From contig NZ_LFMW01000001.1 in NCBI RefSeq assembly GCF_001050345.1, positions 558,001 to 622,000 on the forward strand: 64,000 nt of DNA, given 5' to 3'. Numbering within the stretch: position 1 is the first letter of the stretch; each line of letters starts with the position of its first letter. Position numbers and translations under genes: made by a program. Source of the stretch: Pseudomonas fildesensis. Its GTDB lineage: Bacteria > Pseudomonadota > Gammaproteobacteria > Pseudomonadales > Pseudomonadaceae. The notes beneath the pieces were generated by a model. The model was not told where the DNA came from and searched no databases. It worked only from the letters and a program-made list of their open reading frames with translations. Of the stretch, positions 9,901 to 18,609 are shown piece by piece.

Positions 9901-12900
9901 GACGATCTCACCGTGGAGTTGCGTCACTACGGCGGCGGGCACTACAGGGCCTACGATATGCGCAACGGCGGCGAGATCCCCGTGTCACCCGCCGTCGACA
10001 GTTTCTACCTGGCAATCGGTTCGGTGCTGCACCCCCACGAGCGCCAATTGCTGGGCATGAGCAGTGCCCGCGATGCCAAGGGCTTGCGCAAAACCCTGGG
10101 CGACTACATGAGCACCCAGCGCAGCCCCGAAGGGTTCGTTAGCCTGGTCAACGGCTCCCTGGTGCAGTACGAACAACAGCTGGTATTGCCGCCTGACCTG
10201 AGGCCAACGGCCAACGGCGTGTTCGAGTACAACGCCCGGCAATACCTGCCACTGCTGGGCTCGCTGTATCGCATCCTCTACGATAAAAACCTGCTCAAGT
10301 GGCGCCTGCTCCACCCGGATAAAATCGGGGTCGACACCCCCACCCTCGAGCACAACCGCGAAGGCGCGTGGCGACTCTCCAGCGAAAACCCCATGACCTG
10401 GGACAACCACCGCCTGCTCTACCGCCTGGGTAACCACACCTACGCCTTCACCCAGGACATGGCCGGCAAAATCCTCGCCCTGACCGATACGTCGGCACAA
10501 TCCCTGCGTCAGGTTCACAGCTCGGGACAAGCCGCACCGCCGCTGCTGGCCGACACCTGCAAGCGCTTCAAGATCGACGAGGAAATCCAGCTGTTTATCC
10601 AGGCGATGCGTGCCGATCCCACCTCGATCAATGCCCGCCCGGATTTGCAATTGCTGATGCTCTCCGGGCTACCCGGCTGGCCCGCCGACCATGTGCTGCG
10701 CATTGTCGACAGCCAGCAGCGTGTGCAGCAGCAATACCCCGTCCACAACGCAACCGACGCCCAGGTCGTGCAGGTAACCGAGCAGGAATACAAAGACGCC
10801 AAACTGCTCGCGACCGTCATCAGCAATGATCGCGTTTGCCAGGGCCTGCTCGCCGAGACCCCCACTTCCGGCGAGGAACGTCTGTCCAAGCTGATTAAAA
10901 AAATTCTCGACTTCACTGAGCAGGAACGCGTGCAGGTGTTCAATTCACTCTACGCACGCAGTGAAGTCGGTGGCGCCGTGCTGGAGAAACGCTTCAAGAG
11001 CAAACATCCAAATCTGCCCACCAGCACCGTCAAGGCCATCCTCGGCCATGCCACACGACGCGAGCTGAGGTTGCTGAATGAAAAAAACCAGGTCGACCTG
11101 CGCCTCTCGGAACAGGCGCGCCTGTCGGGCCACAACCTGCGTTTGAACCGGGCCTATGAAGGGCTATACCTGCCGTCCTGCGCCAACCCGGACAGCGACA
11201 AAATCACCCTGTACCTGCTCAAGTCTTTGCCCGACTGGCCAAAAAACCTGCGCATCGATATTCATCAAGGCAACCTCCAGGGGCCGTTGCTCGAAAGCGC
11301 GGGGCACCTGGACGGCTCGGTGCGCGGCCGGCTCGCCAGAACCAACACGGGCTATCAAGCCTACGACGCCTCGGGTATGCCGCAAGGAGGCGAATCGAAC
11401 CGACTGCTCAACGCGCTGGCAAAGCACCTGTCTGCCAGCGAACAGACGGCCCTGGGCATCAACGACAGCGAAGACCTGTCGTCCTTTCGCGAGCAGATAG
11501 TCGCCCTGGCACTCGGGCGCCGGGTTGAAATCAAAGGCCTGCTCGACCTGCCCCACCTGCAACCCTGGCTGTTGCCCCCGATGGGGGTCGAGCGCTCATT
11601 CCTGGCCTATCCGGTCTGGCAATGGCTCTGGCCTTTCGGCGGCAATCGCCCACTCGACCTGACCTCCAAGGTGCAGGCGCTTTACCCCAGCTTCAGCGAC
11701 AGCGACGCCCGACAATTCATTCGCACGCTGAACCTGAGCGAGCCCGCCGCGCTGATCGAACTGGACCGACGCCAGGCCGAATACCGGGCCATGGACACTG
11801 AACTGACACGCTGGTCAGATACGCACCAGGCGGCGGACGACATCGCCACCGACCCGCCGGGCCACAACCTGAATCGCCGCCAATACCTGGCCAACCAGTT
11901 GCGCCGGGCGTGGCGGCGCGAGGAGCCGCAGCGCTATGTCGCAGGGCTGTTCCATGTGCACTCGCTGGAGCTGCAGTTGGATGGCAACGACCTGCCACCG
12001 GAGTCGTTCATCACGGGTTTGACCGGGTTCGAACACATCGAGCACCTTAAACTTTCAGGGGACGCGTTCCCGGCCACCGGCGGTGCTTTCCTGAAGAAGT
12101 TCCCAGGGCTGAGCGCCCTGCAAATCGACTGCAATTTAAACGAACTGCCCATGACGATCACCGACATGACGCAGCTCACTCAACTGGACCTGTCCTACAA
12201 CAACCTGATCCTGACCGCATCGTCATCAGCCCGCCTGGCCAACATGGTCGGCCTGACGAGACTGAACCTGAGCGGCAACCCGCTGAGCATGCCACCAGAC
12301 GTCACACGGCTCACTCAATTGACCACCCTGGAACTGCGCGGCACCGGCATTAACCGCTGGCCCACCGGGGCTTCGCAACTGACCAGCCTGGCAACACTCA
12401 ACCTGCAGGACAACCAGATCAGTGCACTGCCCGAGCACCTGTTTACAGACACACGAATGGCCATGGCCAACCGCAATACCTTCCTGCATGGCAACCCGCT
12501 GTCGGCGGCGACACGCCAACGGATTGCCATCTACCGACGCAGCACAGGGGTTGACCTGGGAGGCACCGTGCGCGGCATACGCCATGTACCCGCCACGGGT
12601 GACCCCCTCAACTTCTGGCTGGAGGGCGTGCACAGTCGCGATTATGCCGAGCGCAAATTGCTCTGGGAGCGCTTGCTTGCCAATCAAGAGGCGCGCCCGG
12701 ACGACGTGTTCCAGGTCCTGCGGGACTTGACCCAGACCTATGCCTACGGCGCTTCAACGGCATCCAGGGCGGCGCTGACCGAACGCGTCTGGACCTTGCT
12801 GCTGGCCATGGGCGAGTCGACGCAACTGCGCAATACCGTGTTCCTCAACACCTATGGCTCCGGCGATTGCGGCGACAGTGTGCTGCTGGCCTTTACCAAG

Positions 12901-13473
12901 ATGGAGCTTGAACACCGGATTCACCTGGCCAAATCAAAAAGCCGCACCTACGAAAGCGACCGCGCGCTGATTGCCTTGTCCACCGGACGCTTCTACCTGA
13001 ACCAGCTGGACCATATTTCCGACAGGTTCATTCGTGATCGGGAAGTGGCCAACCTCCAAGTCGATCCAGCGGAAGTCACCATTTTCTTTCGCGACCGATT
13101 GGCCACAGAGTTCAACCTGCCCTTTCACCCATTGGAGTTGCTGTACACCGTTGAGGGCTACGTGACCAAAACAGTATTGGATGACGCACGCGCCAAACTG
13201 CGTCGACTGGGCAAAAGCCCGGCCCTGCAGGAGTGGCTGCTAATGGAAGCGTTCTGGATCGAGTATCTGGCCAGGAGTCACCCGGAGCCCTTTTCGACAA
13301 TCAAGGACACCCTCCACTACAAGGTGAGCCTGCTGGACAAGGAAGTGCCAAACAAGCAGTCGGACGAATACCTGGAACGGCGTCAGTCACTGATTGACCT
13401 GGAGAAGGAGGAACATAACCGTCTGGTGCAGCAATTGACCGTCGCCACACAGGCGGTCTTGCAACACGCGTGA
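6991..13473 (+). CDS. Giant LRR / NEL-type E3 ubiquitin ligase effector-like protein (2160 aa)
   Basis: Very large protein without a signal peptide. Residues 1 to about 1640 look like the dermonecrotic-toxin-like (DUF6543-type) region seen in Pseudomonas NEL proteins. A leucine-rich repeat block follows at about 1655-1840 (for example LTQLDLSYNNL, LTRLNLSGNPL, LATLNLQDNQI), then a C-terminal NEL domain at about 1850-2155. The NEL CxD catalytic motif is present as CGD with Cys1960. Characterised NEL enzymes (IpaH, SspH, SlrP) are type III effectors that ubiquitinate host proteins; no secretion genes are in this window, so delivery is unknown. Three similar modules centred on LP-x-WP lie near residues 710, 1223 and 1409. 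A paralogue lies at 18610-23553. The start could also be the ATG at 6997. Confidence 0.85.
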   Translation: MHMPTQQLLNGLSGNLQSSTTWAQQQALEQIQRTVTLAMRSLDAEEQARYLRLQREALQALTTLETEKNALIQSFKTEGLAQLRSKLGGRDPEQYRIYTTYLEKREQPFPWDPRPSGPGYRSRRAYDDWQFKEHTKSMTLWEAACLNFGFTHSIIQDSGFSLVEASEIVGPGSRIDTLTFINVVRELNLGDQLQQRTESALAVQGKLRGLFAVATKATLQFDLLESWRTRATTGLTRPMYDALLKTLTATGTPLPFETLSLTSGKTPIVSVPFVPWETSIPLPLLRVQVASLGVVTYFPFRPNGAFRYHADAQTADAALHQQLTDSRQQQDLGWFARQLPLIGLSVLTTLMNPEPRPQGMNWLAGPLYDGFHTVFPARTLGNVRFTTDRKTGRPHSLVEALTYRHIQRYQADLATLATSRSAADWQALKDGVAAIAGEVLQLLLTPMPGGVTGMNRVMQLAVMGSMTYSLAQGLDDAAKGQANSFAASLADVADLAISGRLMSVAGRAHRRRTLNHLERLGHPHKVTRPDGVSELWKPDAKPYAHARQNLLDGRTPDALGIYTVQGKSYVNLRHDDQALVVEVSHDLQSMRYVLKHTNGGSYTPPIIFEPASQAWIFDLKNAHMLSDIQLLQRMLPNGSSVTLETDLEQMLHSTSTTRTTLDAVWSSQPAPLNLIEGVRRLQADQTIQHIIERFNEPGYLPPHGDSIIFCLLTQLPDWPANTVLNVHDEHGVLIETYSPSAQPATRSTSVNLTRQEDGRYADADNQRLPPGTLDPLMRLIIRQQPATSALGKDGANTRAEDQRISAIRRQVAELAASEQTALFDAVVNYAGYEKTELIPAASARPYLPVKATPPLVAVTPLLKKLRDLNRPLSPANLERLLAQQPLTPRQEQAYLTQGTLPLELRDLLDHHRTALRIDAVIDGLYYPREFNQDIDLWAREFASALVRNTLKRPFVVTEVASAQTYTPTGPDDLTVELRHYGGGHYRAYDMRNGGEIPVSPAVDSFYLAIGSVLHPHERQLLGMSSARDAKGLRKTLGDYMSTQRSPEGFVSLVNGSLVQYEQQLVLPPDLRPTANGVFEYNARQYLPLLGSLYRILYDKNLLKWRLLHPDKIGVDTPTLEHNREGAWRLSSENPMTWDNHRLLYRLGNHTYAFTQDMAGKILALTDTSAQSLRQVHSSGQAAPPLLADTCKRFKIDEEIQLFIQAMRADPTSINARPDLQLLMLSGLPGWPADHVLRIVDSQQRVQQQYPVHNATDAQVVQVTEQEYKDAKLLATVISNDRVCQGLLAETPTSGEERLSKLIKKILDFTEQERVQVFNSLYARSEVGGAVLEKRFKSKHPNLPTSTVKAILGHATRRELRLLNEKNQVDLRLSEQARLSGHNLRLNRAYEGLYLPSCANPDSDKITLYLLKSLPDWPKNLRIDIHQGNLQGPLLESAGHLDGSVRGRLARTNTGYQAYDASGMPQGGESNRLLNALAKHLSASEQTALGINDSEDLSSFREQIVALALGRRVEIKGLLDLPHLQPWLLPPMGVERSFLAYPVWQWLWPFGGNRPLDLTSKVQALYPSFSDSDARQFIRTLNLSEPAALIELDRRQAEYRAMDTELTRWSDTHQAADDIATDPPGHNLNRRQYLANQLRRAWRREEPQRYVAGLFHVHSLELQLDGNDLPPESFITGLTGFEHIEHLKLSGDAFPATGGAFLKKFPGLSALQIDCNLNELPMTITDMTQLTQLDLSYNNLILTASSSARLANMVGLTRLNLSGNPLSMPPDVTRLTQLTTLELRGTGINRWPTGASQLTSLATLNLQDNQISALPEHLFTDTRMAMANRNTFLHGNPLSAATRQRIAIYRRSTGVDLGGTVRGIRHVPATGDPLNFWLEGVHSRDYAERKLLWERLLANQEARPDDVFQVLRDLTQTYAYGASTASRAALTERVWTLLLAMGESTQLRNTVFLNTYGSGDCGDSVLLAFTKMELEHRIHLAKSKSRTYESDRALIALSTGRFYLNQLDHISDRFIRDREVANLQVDPAEVTIFFRDRLATEFNLPFHPLELLYTVEGYVTKTVLDDARAKLRRLGKSPALQEWLLMEAFWIEYLARSHPEPFSTIKDTLHYKVSLLDKEVPNKQSDEYLERRQSLIDLEKEEHNRLVQQLTVATQAVLQHA

Positions 13474-13480
13474 GCCATCG

Positions 13481-13503
13481 CCCCGGAGCCGGCGGCTCCG
13501 GGG
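13481..13503. terminator. Shared terminator hairpin between convergent genes
   Basis: CCCCGGAGCC and GGCTCCGGGG form a perfect 10-bp stem with a 3-nt loop, 8 bp after the NEL gene stop and 10 bp before the stop of the convergent permease. The downstream T-run is weak (CTTTG) on the plus strand. Confidence 0.7.
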
Positions 13504-13512
13504 CTTTGTCTA

Positions 13513-14931
13513 TCAGGCCGAGCGGGCTGCGCCCTGGCTGGCTTGGGTCGGCTGCAACTTGAACACGTAGAACAACACCGTCAGCAGCACCAGGAACACC
13601 GGGCCCACGTACAGCGCAATACGCGTGTCCGGGAAGTACGCCATCAGGCCCACCACCAGCACCAGGAACGCCAGTGCAAGGTACGAGCTGACCGGGTACA
13701 GCCACATGCGGTACTTGAGCGCGGCGCGTTCAGCCGGGCTCAGGCCCTGGCGAAACTTGAGCTGCGCCAGCAGGATCATCACCCAGGTCCAGATCGCACC
13801 GAAGGTGGCAATCGAGGTGACCCACACGAAGACTTTTTCCGGTACCAGGTAGTTGAGCAACACACCCAGCAGCAACGCGCCGATCGACAGCAGCAGTGCC
13901 CGGCGCGGTACGCCATTGCTGGAGGTGGTGCCGAAGGTCGCCGGGGCCTGGCCGTTTTGCGCCAGGCTGTAGAGCATGCGCCCGGTGCTGAAGATGCCGC
14001 CGTTGCACGACGACAGCGCTGCAGTAATCACCACGAAGTTGATGATACCGGCGGCGGTCTTGATGCCCAGTCGCTCGAAGGTCATCACGAACGGGCTGCC
14101 CTGGGTGCCGATTTCGTTCCACGGGTAGATCGACAGAATCACAAACAACGCGCCGACGTAGAACAGCAGGATGCGCCAGAACACCGAGCCAATCGCACTC
14201 GGGATGGTCTTCTGCGGGTTCTTCGCTTCACCGGCAGTGAGGCCGATCATCTCCACGCCCAGGTAGGCAAACATCACCATTTGCAGTGACATCAACACAC
14301 CCTGCACGCCGTTGGGCAGGAAGCCGCCATGGGCCCACAGGTTGGAAATGCCCAGCGCCACGCCGTCATTGCCAAAGCCGAACGCAATGATGCCGACGCC
14401 GCCGATCACCATGGCGATGATCGTGACGATCTTGATCAGCGCGAACCAGAACTCGAACTCGCCGAAGGCCTTGACCGCGATCAGGTTGATGCTGCCCATG
14501 CTGATCAAGGCCGCCAGGGCCCAGATCCAGCGCGGTACATCGGGGAACCAGACGCCCATGTACACGGCGACGGCGGTGATTTCCGCGACACAGGTCACCA
14601 GCCACAGGAACCAGTAGTTCCAGCCGGTGAGAAAGCCCGCCAACGGGCCAAGGTAGTCTTGTGCGTAACGGCTGAACGAGCCGGCGACGGGGTTGTGCAC
14701 CGCCATTTCACCGAGGGCGCGCATGATCACAAGGATCGCCAGGCCGCCAATGATGTAAGAGAGCATGATCGCCGGGCCGGCCATTTCAATGGCCTTGGCC
14801 GAGCCGAGAAACAGGCCGACTCCGATACAGGCGCCGAGCGCCATCAAGCGAATATGCCGCTCGCCCAGTTCACGTTTCAGCGGACCGCCCTGAGCGGTCT
14901 CGCCATGGGGCAGGTGATTGCCAACAGGCAT
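13513..14931 (-). CDS. Amino acid permease, ProY/GabP-like (APC family)
   Basis: The 472-aa protein has twelve predicted membrane segments and the AAT-family N-terminus (LKRELGERHIRLMALGACIGVGLF). It is close in sequence to E. coli ProY across its length, including SIYPWN, NFVVITAALSSCN and LPNG-type loop motifs. It would import an amino acid by proton symport; the substrate (proline, histidine or another) cannot be fixed from sequence. It is transcribed towards the first NEL gene and away from the PBP-like gene, so it shares no operon with either. Confidence 0.85.
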   Translation of the reverse strand: MPVGNHLPHGETAQGGPLKRELGERHIRLMALGACIGVGLFLGSAKAIEMAGPAIMLSYIIGGLAILVIMRALGEMAVHNPVAGSFSRYAQDYLGPLAGFLTGWNYWFLWLVTCVAEITAVAVYMGVWFPDVPRWIWALAALISMGSINLIAVKAFGEFEFWFALIKIVTIIAMVIGGVGIIAFGFGNDGVALGISNLWAHGGFLPNGVQGVLMSLQMVMFAYLGVEMIGLTAGEAKNPQKTIPSAIGSVFWRILLFYVGALFVILSIYPWNEIGTQGSPFVMTFERLGIKTAAGIINFVVITAALSSCNGGIFSTGRMLYSLAQNGQAPATFGTTSSNGVPRRALLLSIGALLLGVLLNYLVPEKVFVWVTSIATFGAIWTWVMILLAQLKFRQGLSPAERAALKYRMWLYPVSSYLALAFLVLVVGLMAYFPDTRIALYVGPVFLVLLTVLFYVFKLQPTQASQGAARSA

Positions 14932-15236
14932 AAGGGTACAACCTCGTCTTGTTATTGGATTAAACCACCGAGCGTGCCATCTCCAGGCTGATAGGTCTGG
15001 GGCGGCGTGACCGGGCCTGCAGGGTAAACAGACCCGTCCTACAGGATCGGTGGGGCGTGCAGTATAAAAACCCGAACGAGGGGGCTTTCACTTTATAAGC
15101 GACTAATTTCAGCGATAACTCTGGGTAAATGGGCCTTTTACGAGAAACCCTTACCTGCATTGAGGCGTTTATCAGGTTACCGCGAGGCGGCCGATTATTG
15201 CACAGTGATGGTGCAGAAACACTCGCGCCCCTGACC
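14932..15236. other. Intergenic region upstream of the ProY-like permease
   Basis: Together with the MITE and the 75 bp after it, this forms the 485-bp divergent gap between the permease and the PBP-like gene. It should contain the permease promoter. No gene, RNA or strong operator was seen outside the MITE. Confidence 0.5.
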
Positions 15237-15341
15237 TAATGCCGATCAGTTAAGGGCGGGCACTGTACCTGCGGCGATCCGACAAGCTCCCTCGCCACAG
15301 GTTATTTTTCGCCCTTTCTGTTTCTTGACTGATCGGCAGTA
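15237..15341. mobile_element. 105-bp MITE with IS4-like terminal inverted repeats
   Basis: Left end TAATGCCGATCAGTTAAG (15237-15254) and right end CTTGACTGATCGGCAGTA (15324-15341) are inverted repeats matching at 16 of 18 positions. Both ends are directly abutted by the same 10-mer, GCCCCTGACC, at 15227-15236 and 15342-15351, which is the expected target-site duplication. The interior has no ORF and includes a truncated REP-like stretch (CTCCCTCGCCACAGG). From memory, the ends resemble those of IS4, whose duplications are slightly over 10 bp; the element would be mobilised in trans. Confidence 0.8.
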
Positions 15342-15416
15342 GCCCCTGACCCGACAATTTTTTCATGCGGCGCCACCAGCGACTAAGCTTCAACCAAGTC
15401 CGATCAATCTGCGTGA

Positions 15417-18400
15417 ATGGATCAATCGACTATGGGCGCTTTATGGCAAACCGATTCGAAGCAGGCTGCGGTGCCAACCGACAGCGTGGATCAACCGCCA
15501 TTGCCACAAAAGCCCCGCTCGCGAAGGTTGTGGTGGCGGCTGGTGTGGCTGGTACTGCTGATCGCGTTGGTGGCTCTGGGATGGGCCGCCAGCCAGGAAA
15601 TGCGCACCTCGCGCCTGCAGGCCAAACACCTGAGCCCGTTTGCCGCGTCGCTGAGTTATCGCGTGGAACCCGGCGCCAGCGACGCCATGGTGTATCCGGG
15701 CGACGGGCCATTTGACCGGCGCCTGGGTTACAGCGCCCTCGATGAGTTTTTGCCGCGCCTGCTCAAGCGCAACTACCTGATCCAGACACAGGCACGCTTC
15801 TCCCCGGCGCTGATGGACTACGCCGGGCATGGGCTGTTCGTGCCCTACACGGAGAAAGTCCAGGCCGGCCTGACCATCACCGATTGCCGCGCTGCGCCGC
15901 TGTACACCTTCACGTACCCGCAACAGCTCTACGCAAGCTTCGCCACGATCCCGCCGCTGGTGGTGCAGAGCCTGCTGTTTATCGAAGACCGCGACCTGCT
16001 CGACCCCAAACACCCCCTGGCCAACCCGGCGGTGGACTGGCCGCGCTTTGCCAGGGCCGCGTGGTCGCAGGTGGCCAAACTCGTGCATTTGCCAGGGCAG
16101 ACCGCTGGCGGCAGCACCCTGGCCACCCAGCTGGAAAAATATCGCCATTCGCCCGACGGCCTCACGCTGTCGGGTGGCGAGAAGATCCGCCAAATGCTGT
16201 CCGCCAGCGTCAGGGCGTATCAACCGGGGCAACAGACCCTGGGCAGCCGGCAGAACATCGTGCGCGACTACCTCAATAGCGTGCCGCTGTCGGCGGTGCC
16301 CGGCCACGGCGAAGTGCATGGCATGGCCGAAGGGTTGCGCGTGTGGTACGGCGCCGATTTCAACCAGGTCAACCTGGCCTTGAGCGATGACGCCCAAGAC
16401 CCGGCGAGCCTGGCCAAACGCGGCCTGGCCCTGCGTCAGGTGCTGTCGCTGATGATTGCCCAGCGGCGCCCCTCGCATTACCTGAACAAGGGCCGCGATG
16501 AGCTGGCGCAATTGACCGACAGTCATATCCGCCTGCTGGCCCAGAACAACGTGATCCCGGCGACCTTGTCGTCTGCTGCCCTCGCCGGCCACGTCAGCTA
16601 CCGCGACTGGCAGCAGCAACCGACGATCCAGCCGGTGGAGTCCAACAAGGCGATCAACGTCGCCCGCAACCGCCTCGCCAGCCTGCTCAATCGCCCGCTG
16701 TATGACCTCGACCGCCTCGACTTGTCCGCCACCAGCACCTTGCAATACGAGCTGCAAACCCAGGCCACCGATTACCTCAAGCACCTGGCCGACCCGGCAT
16801 TCGCCGGGCAAATGGGCCTGCTCGGCCCGCGCTTGCTCACCCCACAAAGCACGCCTCAGGTTCGCTACAGCTTCACCCTGTTCGAACTGACGCCCGATGG
16901 CGCGCGCGTGCGGGTGCAAACCGACAACACCGACCAACCGTTCGATATCAACGAAGGCAGCAAGCTCGAACTGGGCTCCACCGCCAAGCTGCGGGTGCTC
17001 ACCACTTACCTGCAAATCATCACCGAGTTGCACGACCGCTACAGCGCACAACCCCCTGCCGCGCTGAAAAAAGTCGAGGTGCCCGAGCAGGACCTGCTCT
17101 CACGCTGGGCGCTGGATTACCTGATGCAGAACACCGACCGCGACCTGTCGAAGATGCTCGACGCAGCCCTCAACCGCACCTATTCGGCCAGCCCCGGCGA
17201 GGCATTTTTCACCGGTGGCGGCCTGCATCGTTTCCATAACTTTCGCAACGAAGACAACGGCCGCAGCCCGACGCTGCGCGATGCCCTGCGCGAGTCGATC
17301 AACCTGCCCTTTATTCGCCTGATGCGCGATGTAGTGCGCTACACCACCTATTCCGGCGAAGACAACAGCGCCCGCCTGCTCAAGGACGACAACGACCCGC
17401 GCCGCCAGGAATACCTGGCCAAATTCGCCGACCACGAAGGCAGCGCGTTCCTGCTCAAGTTCTGGAAAAAATACCGCAACAAGGACACCCAGGCGCGCCT
17501 AGACACCTTCATGGACAGCCTGCACCCCACCGCCATTCGCCTGGCCGCCGTGCACCGTTACTTGCTGCCCCAGGCCAGCCAGGAGAGTTTCAACCGCTTT
17601 GTGCGTTCGCACCTGAAGACTATCAAAACCACCGACAAGCTCACTGACGAACGCCTCGACAAGCTCTACCAAAGCTACGGCCCCGGCGCCTACAACCTGC
17701 CGGACCAAGGCTACATCGCCAAGGTTCACCCGCTGGACCTGTGGCTACTGGGTTACCTGCTCAACCACCCGGACGCAACCTACGGCGAGATCGTCAAGGC
17801 CAGCGAATTCGAACGCCAGGAAGTCTATAGCTGGCTGTTCAAAAGCCGCCACCAAAGCGCCCGCGACAGCCGCATTCGCACGATGCTGGAGATCGAAGCC
17901 TTTCTCGATATCCACCAGCGCTGGCAAGCCGTGGGCTATCCGTTCGACCACCTGGTGCCGTCGCTGGCCACTGCCATCGGCAGCTCCGGCGACCGCCCCG
18001 GCGCCCTTGCCGAGCTGATGGGGATCATCCTCAACGACGGCGTACGCATTCCGGTGCTGCGCATCGACAGCCTGCAATTTGCCAACGGCACACCTTATGA
18101 AACACACGTGATCAACGACCCGAACCGCGGCAAACGCGTCATGCCCAGCGAAGTGGCCACCGCCTTGCGCGGGGCACTGTCACAAGTGGTGGACGCGGGC
18201 ACGGCCAAGCGCGTGGCCGGCAGTTTCAAACTGGCGGACGGCACGCCACTGGCCATGGGCGGCAAGACCGGCACCGGTGATAACCGCATCGAGGCCATGG
18301 GTGCCGGCGGACGCATTCTCAGTTCCAAGTCGATCAACCGCACCGCGACCTTTGTGTTCTACATCGGCGAGCATCACTTTGGCACGCTCACCGCGTTCGT

Positions 18401-18533
18401 CCCCGGCGCCTCGGCCGAGCATTTCACCTTTACCTCGGCGTTGCCGGTGCAGGTGCTCAAGGGCATGGCGCCGATCCTCACGCCGTACCTGCAACCCGGC
18501 AGCGCGAGCCAATGCCTGGCGCGCAATCGATAG
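15417..18533 (+). CDS. Class A PBP-like transglycosylase/transpeptidase, unusually long
   Basis: This 1038-aa protein has one N-terminal membrane anchor (residues about 38-62), a GT51 glycosyltransferase domain (about 150-310) and a penicillin-binding transpeptidase domain. Transpeptidase motifs are intact: STAK with Ser521/Lys524, SIN at 627-629 and KTGT at 950-953. In the GT51 domain the first catalytic Glu is kept (Glu190, FIEDRD) and the GGSTLATQ motif is present. The position of the second catalytic Glu (ILELY in E. coli PBP1b) reads IVRDY, with Arg283 then Asp284. It is about 200 residues longer than usual class A PBPs. The second NEL gene begins 76 bp downstream on the same strand, so co-transcription is likely. 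The start has no strong ribosome site; the ATG at 15432 is an alternative. Confidence 0.8.
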   Translation: MDQSTMGALWQTDSKQAAVPTDSVDQPPLPQKPRSRRLWWRLVWLVLLIALVALGWAASQEMRTSRLQAKHLSPFAASLSYRVEPGASDAMVYPGDGPFDRRLGYSALDEFLPRLLKRNYLIQTQARFSPALMDYAGHGLFVPYTEKVQAGLTITDCRAAPLYTFTYPQQLYASFATIPPLVVQSLLFIEDRDLLDPKHPLANPAVDWPRFARAAWSQVAKLVHLPGQTAGGSTLATQLEKYRHSPDGLTLSGGEKIRQMLSASVRAYQPGQQTLGSRQNIVRDYLNSVPLSAVPGHGEVHGMAEGLRVWYGADFNQVNLALSDDAQDPASLAKRGLALRQVLSLMIAQRRPSHYLNKGRDELAQLTDSHIRLLAQNNVIPATLSSAALAGHVSYRDWQQQPTIQPVESNKAINVARNRLASLLNRPLYDLDRLDLSATSTLQYELQTQATDYLKHLADPAFAGQMGLLGPRLLTPQSTPQVRYSFTLFELTPDGARVRVQTDNTDQPFDINEGSKLELGSTAKLRVLTTYLQIITELHDRYSAQPPAALKKVEVPEQDLLSRWALDYLMQNTDRDLSKMLDAALNRTYSASPGEAFFTGGGLHRFHNFRNEDNGRSPTLRDALRESINLPFIRLMRDVVRYTTYSGEDNSARLLKDDNDPRRQEYLAKFADHEGSAFLLKFWKKYRNKDTQARLDTFMDSLHPTAIRLAAVHRYLLPQASQESFNRFVRSHLKTIKTTDKLTDERLDKLYQSYGPGAYNLPDQGYIAKVHPLDLWLLGYLLNHPDATYGEIVKASEFERQEVYSWLFKSRHQSARDSRIRTMLEIEAFLDIHQRWQAVGYPFDHLVPSLATAIGSSGDRPGALAELMGIILNDGVRIPVLRIDSLQFANGTPYETHVINDPNRGKRVMPSEVATALRGALSQVVDAGTAKRVAGSFKLADGTPLAMGGKTGTGDNRIEAMGAGGRILSSKSINRTATFVFYIGEHHFGTLTAFVPGASAEHFTFTSALPVQVLKGMAPILTPYLQPGSASQCLARNR

Positions 18534-18609
18534 CTACATAAGTACAGGCCTGCCAACCGGATCAGTGGATAGGTTTATCCCTCCGATAAGCCATTCAGAA
18601 GTCGATCCA

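Noticed and set aside
18277..18609. N-terminal extension of the second NEL frame
   Set aside because: It overlaps the PBP gene and reads as low-complexity Arg/Ser/Pro shadow sequence.
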